Source of the DNA: Rhodanobacter sp. DHB23
Lineage (GTDB): Bacteria > Pseudomonadota > Gammaproteobacteria > Xanthomonadales > Rhodanobacteraceae
Assembly (NCBI RefSeq): GCF_014842975.1
Contig: NZ_JACYXK010000024.1
Span: 144,535 to 208,534, forward strand
Reading direction: 5' to 3'
DNA: 64,000 bases
How positions within the stretch are numbered: position 1 is the stretch's first letter; each line of letters opens with the position of its first letter. Shown here piece by piece: positions 61,429 through 64,000 of this stretch. A program made the position numbers and the translations under genes. A model generated the notes under the pieces. The model did not search any database and was not told where the DNA came from. It saw nothing but the letters and a program-made list of their open reading frames with translations.

Positions 61429-61779
61429 GTCCCTAGGACGACGGATTCCGGTGCCTAGCAACGCCGCAGCGCTTTTCGCACTGTTGGCCATGGGATGTCT
61501 GGACTGTTCGGCATGGGTGTGACGGTAACTGCGCTTATGCGGTTCATTGATCCCGCGCACTGGGGTCTGTGGCTTTCCAGTCACAGTCTTGTTTTTGGCT
61601 ATGCCGGCGACACCCCTCCCGCTTCGGGTAGCGGTGCGGTCTAGAACCCATGGTCACCTCAACTGCTTCGGGTAAGCGGCGTGCCGGTACGCCCAACGCC
61701 TTCCTTGCGCTCCACGTTGTATTCCGGGCCGGTTCGACGTACGTCCGCAGCGAGGCCGGCAAGGCATTTCGGCACGCCG
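61429..61779. other. Gene-free stretch, unexplained
   Basis: About 350 bp between the aminopeptidase terminator and the DJ-1 gene. Frames on both strands are open but their translations show no domain, no start with a ribosome site, and Cys/His/Arg-rich composition. GC is lower than in the core genes around it. It could be a decayed gene or mobile-element remnant tied to the insertion sequence at the window end. I see no RNA gene. Confidence 0.3.
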
Positions 61780-62784
61780 TCAGGGGGCCGGATAAACCGG
61801 CTCCAAGGTCAGCGGCTTCGACTTGCCGTTCTGGGTGAAGGTGCCGGTCAAGGTTTCGTGCGCTGCATCCACGCGGCCGTCGATAGTTGCCGGATGCTGT
61901 GGAATCGCGATCAAGAGGTGCGCTTGTTCGCCGTGCTGGCTCGGCGTCACTGGCGCATCCTTGATCTGCATTGAAGGAACGTCGACGGTGTAGGTCGGGC
62001 TGGCACCGTACGTGATCCTGTGCAGCACGATCTCGTCCTTTCCGCCAATCCTTCCGGTCCAGTTTTGACGGGTAACCGGCATGGCCAGCGGTGAAATGCC
62101 AAGGTCGGTTTTCCAGCCCGTGCCGAGGTATTCCATGAAGTCCGCGGTCTGCTGGGCGACATCCGGGCCAAAGTGGTCGGCCACCATGTGCAATGCCAAA
62201 TCGATGCCGGATGTCAGTCCGCCGGCAGTGAAGGTCGCTGGATCGGCTTGCACGTAGCGGACTTGCTTGATCAGTTTCACATCGGGAAACTCGCGCGCGA
62301 AGTCGCCGAAATACCAGTGGTGGGTGGTGGCCTGTTTGTCTTTCAGCAAACCCGCATGCGCAACTTGAAAGGCTCCGGTGCACACCGACATGATGGTGAC
62401 GTGTTGTGCGTGGATTTTCCTGAGCCACGCTTGAAGCTCTGCGCCACCCATTTGCGCGGGTACCACCACGATGTCCGGCGTGGGCGCATGGGTGAAATCG
62501 TAATCCGGCGTGATCGTCAGCCCGGGGCGGTTTGCGCCCTCGCTGTGCAACGGTGCGACGTTGGCCGCCACGGTGTAAAGCTCGTAAGGCGAGACATCCT
62601 TGCCTTGGGCGTCCTTGACCGAGGTATCGGCGAAGACTTCCCAGGGGCCGGCAACATCCATCACGTTGACACGGGGGCTGATGGCAAACGCGACCTTGAT
62701 CGGACGCTGGTTCGCGGGCTTGGGTTCTGCATGGCCGAGCATGGGCAGCGTCGCCAGTACGGCGGCGAGCAAGACGTGCTTCAT
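61780..62784 (-). CDS. Exported DJ-1/PfpI-family protein
   Basis: 334-residue protein with a signal peptide (1 to about 20, LLAAVLATLPMLGHAE), a DJ-1/PfpI (class I glutamine amidotransferase-like) domain (about 30-215) and an extra C-terminal beta-rich part of about 110 residues. The nucleophile-elbow cysteine is in SVCTGAFQVAHAGLL, followed by TTHHWYFGDFA and GGLTSGIDLALHMV, as in GlxA-type ligand domains and isonitrile hydratases. The start at 62784 is set by the signal peptide. It follows the GlxA-type regulator on the same strand (87-bp gap) and may be its target. Being exported is unusual for the family. GC seems lower than in neighbours. Confidence 0.85.
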   Translation of the reverse strand: MKHVLLAAVLATLPMLGHAEPKPANQRPIKVAFAISPRVNVMDVAGPWEVFADTSVKDAQGKDVSPYELYTVAANVAPLHSEGANRPGLTITPDYDFTHAPTPDIVVVPAQMGGAELQAWLRKIHAQHVTIMSVCTGAFQVAHAGLLKDKQATTHHWYFGDFAREFPDVKLIKQVRYVQADPATFTAGGLTSGIDLALHMVADHFGPDVAQQTADFMEYLGTGWKTDLGISPLAMPVTRQNWTGRIGGKDEIVLHRITYGASPTYTVDVPSMQIKDAPVTPSQHGEQAHLLIAIPQHPATIDGRVDAAHETLTGTFTQNGKSKPLTLEPVYPAP

Positions 62785-62871
62785 GACGAGGTTCCGATGA
62801 TCAGGGAAGCGCATCCTCGCATTGGCCGAGCCGCTGCGACGGACAGAACCCCGACGATTCCGGTCAGGCAC

Positions 62872-63843
62872 TCAGCGGGCGAACCGCTCCCGGTACTCGC
62901 CGGGCGTGGCGCCGTAGCGTGTCCGGAAGGCACGGCGAAACACATCCGCGCTGCGGAAGCCGACGCCGGAGGCGATGCGGTCGATGGAAGTCTTGTCGCG
63001 GGTCAGGCGCATGCAAGCCTGTTCCAGCCGCAGGTGTTCGACAAATCGTGCGGGACTCGTGCCAAAGGTATCGGTGAACACGCGCCGGAAGTGACGCGGG
63101 CTCATCGACACCTGCTCCGCCATGCGTTCGCTGGTGATTTCATCCTGCAGATGGGCCAGCAGCCAGTTCACCAGGTTTCCCATGCGGCCGGTGGCCTGCG
63201 CCTGTGCCGCCAGCGGTGCGGAAAACTGGGTCTGGTTGCCCGGCCGTGTCACGTACATCACGAGATGGCGCGCGACGGCGAGCGACGCCGCCGCGCCGAG
63301 GTCTTCCTCGACCAGGGCCAACGCCAGGTCGATGCCGGCCGTCAGGCCGCCCGAGGTGGCGAAGCAGCCGTCGCGCAGGAACAGCCGCTCCGGTTCGACG
63401 TGGATGGCCGGGAACCGCCGCGCCAGGTCCGCGGCATACTGCCAGTGCGTGGCGACACGACGACCGTCAAGCAGGCCGGTGGCTGCGAGCATATAGGCGC
63501 CGGTGCACACCGAGACCACACGGCGCGCGGTTTTGGCCTGCCGGCGCAACCAGGCGAGCAATTGCGGATCGGGATTGCCGAGGCGGCTGCCGATGCCGCC
63601 TGGGATCAGCAGCGTATCGAGCGGCGGTGCATCTTCGATGCTGCATGCAGGAAGTATGGCCAGGCCATTCTCGGCGTGCACGGCGCCGGAGTGCACGCCG
63701 ATGACGTGAAGGTCGTATGGTGGCGTTTCCGGGGCGAGTGCATTGGCAGTGCCGAACACGTCCAGCGGGCCGGTCAGATCAAGGGCCTGCACTTCGTCGT
63801 AGGCGAGCAGGCCGATCGTTTTGATGGGAGATGCGGGATTCAT
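62872..63843 (-). CDS. GlxA-family transcriptional regulator
   Basis: 323-residue regulator: DJ-1/PfpI-like N-terminal domain (about 8-190) with VSVCTGAYMLAATGLLDG, THWQYAADLARRFP and TSGGLTAGIDLALALVE, then an AraC-type double helix-turn-helix (about 215-320) with ERMAEQVSMSPRHFRRVF and IDRIASGVGFRSADVFRRAF. Such proteins activate catabolic genes after binding small amides, nitriles or quaternary amines. The adjacent exported DJ-1 protein shares the ligand-domain motifs, so they may see the same molecule. Which one is not known. Confidence 0.92.
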   Translation of the reverse strand: MNPASPIKTIGLLAYDEVQALDLTGPLDVFGTANALAPETPPYDLHVIGVHSGAVHAENGLAILPACSIEDAPPLDTLLIPGGIGSRLGNPDPQLLAWLRRQAKTARRVVSVCTGAYMLAATGLLDGRRVATHWQYAADLARRFPAIHVEPERLFLRDGCFATSGGLTAGIDLALALVEEDLGAAASLAVARHLVMYVTRPGNQTQFSAPLAAQAQATGRMGNLVNWLLAHLQDEITSERMAEQVSMSPRHFRRVFTDTFGTSPARFVEHLRLEQACMRLTRDKTSIDRIASGVGFRSADVFRRAFRTRYGATPGEYRERFAR

Positions 63844-63873
63844 CGTACTGCATCCTAGCAGTCCGGTTTTGCA

Positions 63874-64000
63874 CTAGCAGGCTGTTGAGAAACCCCCCGC
63901 ACCGGCGACAATCATAGCCCTCATCAATCATCAGGCCGTTTCCGTGCGCGGAGCCGACATCCAGCAACTGGGCATGTTCTCGTATGTGTCGGTGGACGAG
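63874..64000 (+). mobile_element. Left end of an insertion sequence, cut by the window
   Basis: CTAGCAGGCTGTTGAGAAACCCC at 63874 has the look of a terminal inverted repeat (the GGCTGTTGA-AAA start is common in IS5/IS1182-type elements). It is followed by the first codons of a transposase. CTAGCAG also occurs 19 bp upstream at 63855. The right end is outside the window, so family and target duplication cannot be confirmed. Confidence 0.65.
63944..64000 (+). CDS. Transposase N-terminus (partial)
   Basis: Nineteen codons from a GTG start to the window end read VRGADIQQLGMFSYVSVDE. This matches the beginning of IS5/IS1182-like transposases with a DUF772 domain, where a short lead is followed by a LFSYVSLE-type block and then VPADHPLR. 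There is no upstream in-frame ATG after the last plausible stop-free stretch. The rest lies beyond the window. Confidence 0.65.
   Translation, partial: MRGADIQQLGMFSYVSVDE

Noticed and set aside
61544..62428. 294-residue frame on the minus strand
   Set aside because: Its larger part lies in another frame of the DJ-1 gene, and the remainder shows no family or start signal.

Overview
The window is GC-rich chromosomal DNA from a gammaproteobacterium. Gene content and order (miaA-hfq-hflX-hflK-hflC-purA, AcnD/PrpF-type methylcitrate cycle, ahpC/ahpF, many families of intergenic palindromes) point to Lysobacterales (Xanthomonadales), most likely Rhodanobacteraceae such as Dyella, Rhodanobacter or Frateuria. 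This placement is inference from protein content; no database was searched. About 50 genes are supported. No rRNA, tRNA or CRISPR array was seen.

Layout. 0-3.5 kb: an AIM24-family protein, a BrnT/BrnA toxin-antitoxin pair and the GTPase TypA/BipA. 3.5-15.3 kb: a set that reads as a poly-3-hydroxybutyrate (PHB) utilisation locus: GntP-family permease, TonB-dependent receptor, PHB depolymerase, a transporter-fused hybrid histidine kinase with a LuxR-type regulator (CrbS/CrbR type), and a 3-hydroxybutyrate oligomer hydrolase lipoprotein. A 0.93-kb palindromic element with a (CCAAAG)16 array sits in the middle. 15.3-19.3 kb: cyclophilin, YidB-like and GlsB-like small proteins, an aminotransferase and malate dehydrogenase. 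19.4-33.4 kb: propionate metabolism (prpE, prpB, prpC, acnD, prpF, prpD), interrupted by ahpF/ahpC and by a TerC-family gene with a yybP-ykoY (manganese) riboswitch leader. A 2'-5' RNA ligase-like protein is translationally coupled to acnD.

33.5-45.8 kb: two tandem OmpA-family porins with near-identical 3' halves, a pseudouridine synthase, threonine catabolism genes kbl and tdh, a giant AsmA/DUF748 protein, two exported proteins of unknown function, and miaA with a cluster of DnaA-box-like sites upstream. 45.8-51 kb: hfq, hflX, hflK, hflC, purA. 51-56.4 kb: msrB-msrA, an Ala/Gly/Ser-rich exported protein, a subtilisin-like protease, and a divergent ECF sigma/anti-sigma pair. 56.5-64 kb: a LytTR two-component system, a divergent M1 aminopeptidase, a DJ-1/PfpI protein with its GlxA-type regulator, and the first 19 codons of an insertion-sequence transposase cut by the window end.

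How the genes may work together. The PHB locus would release 3-hydroxybutyrate and import it, while the CrbS/R-like pair could sense small carboxylates. The propionate genes convert propionate through propionyl-CoA, 2-methylcitrate and 2-methylisocitrate to pyruvate and succinate, and malate dehydrogenase lies next to them. The strongest non-coding signals are the Mn riboswitch at 27.15-27.26 kb, an OxyR-like ahpC promoter at 24.04-24.10 kb, and the large palindromic element at 8.36-9.29 kb.
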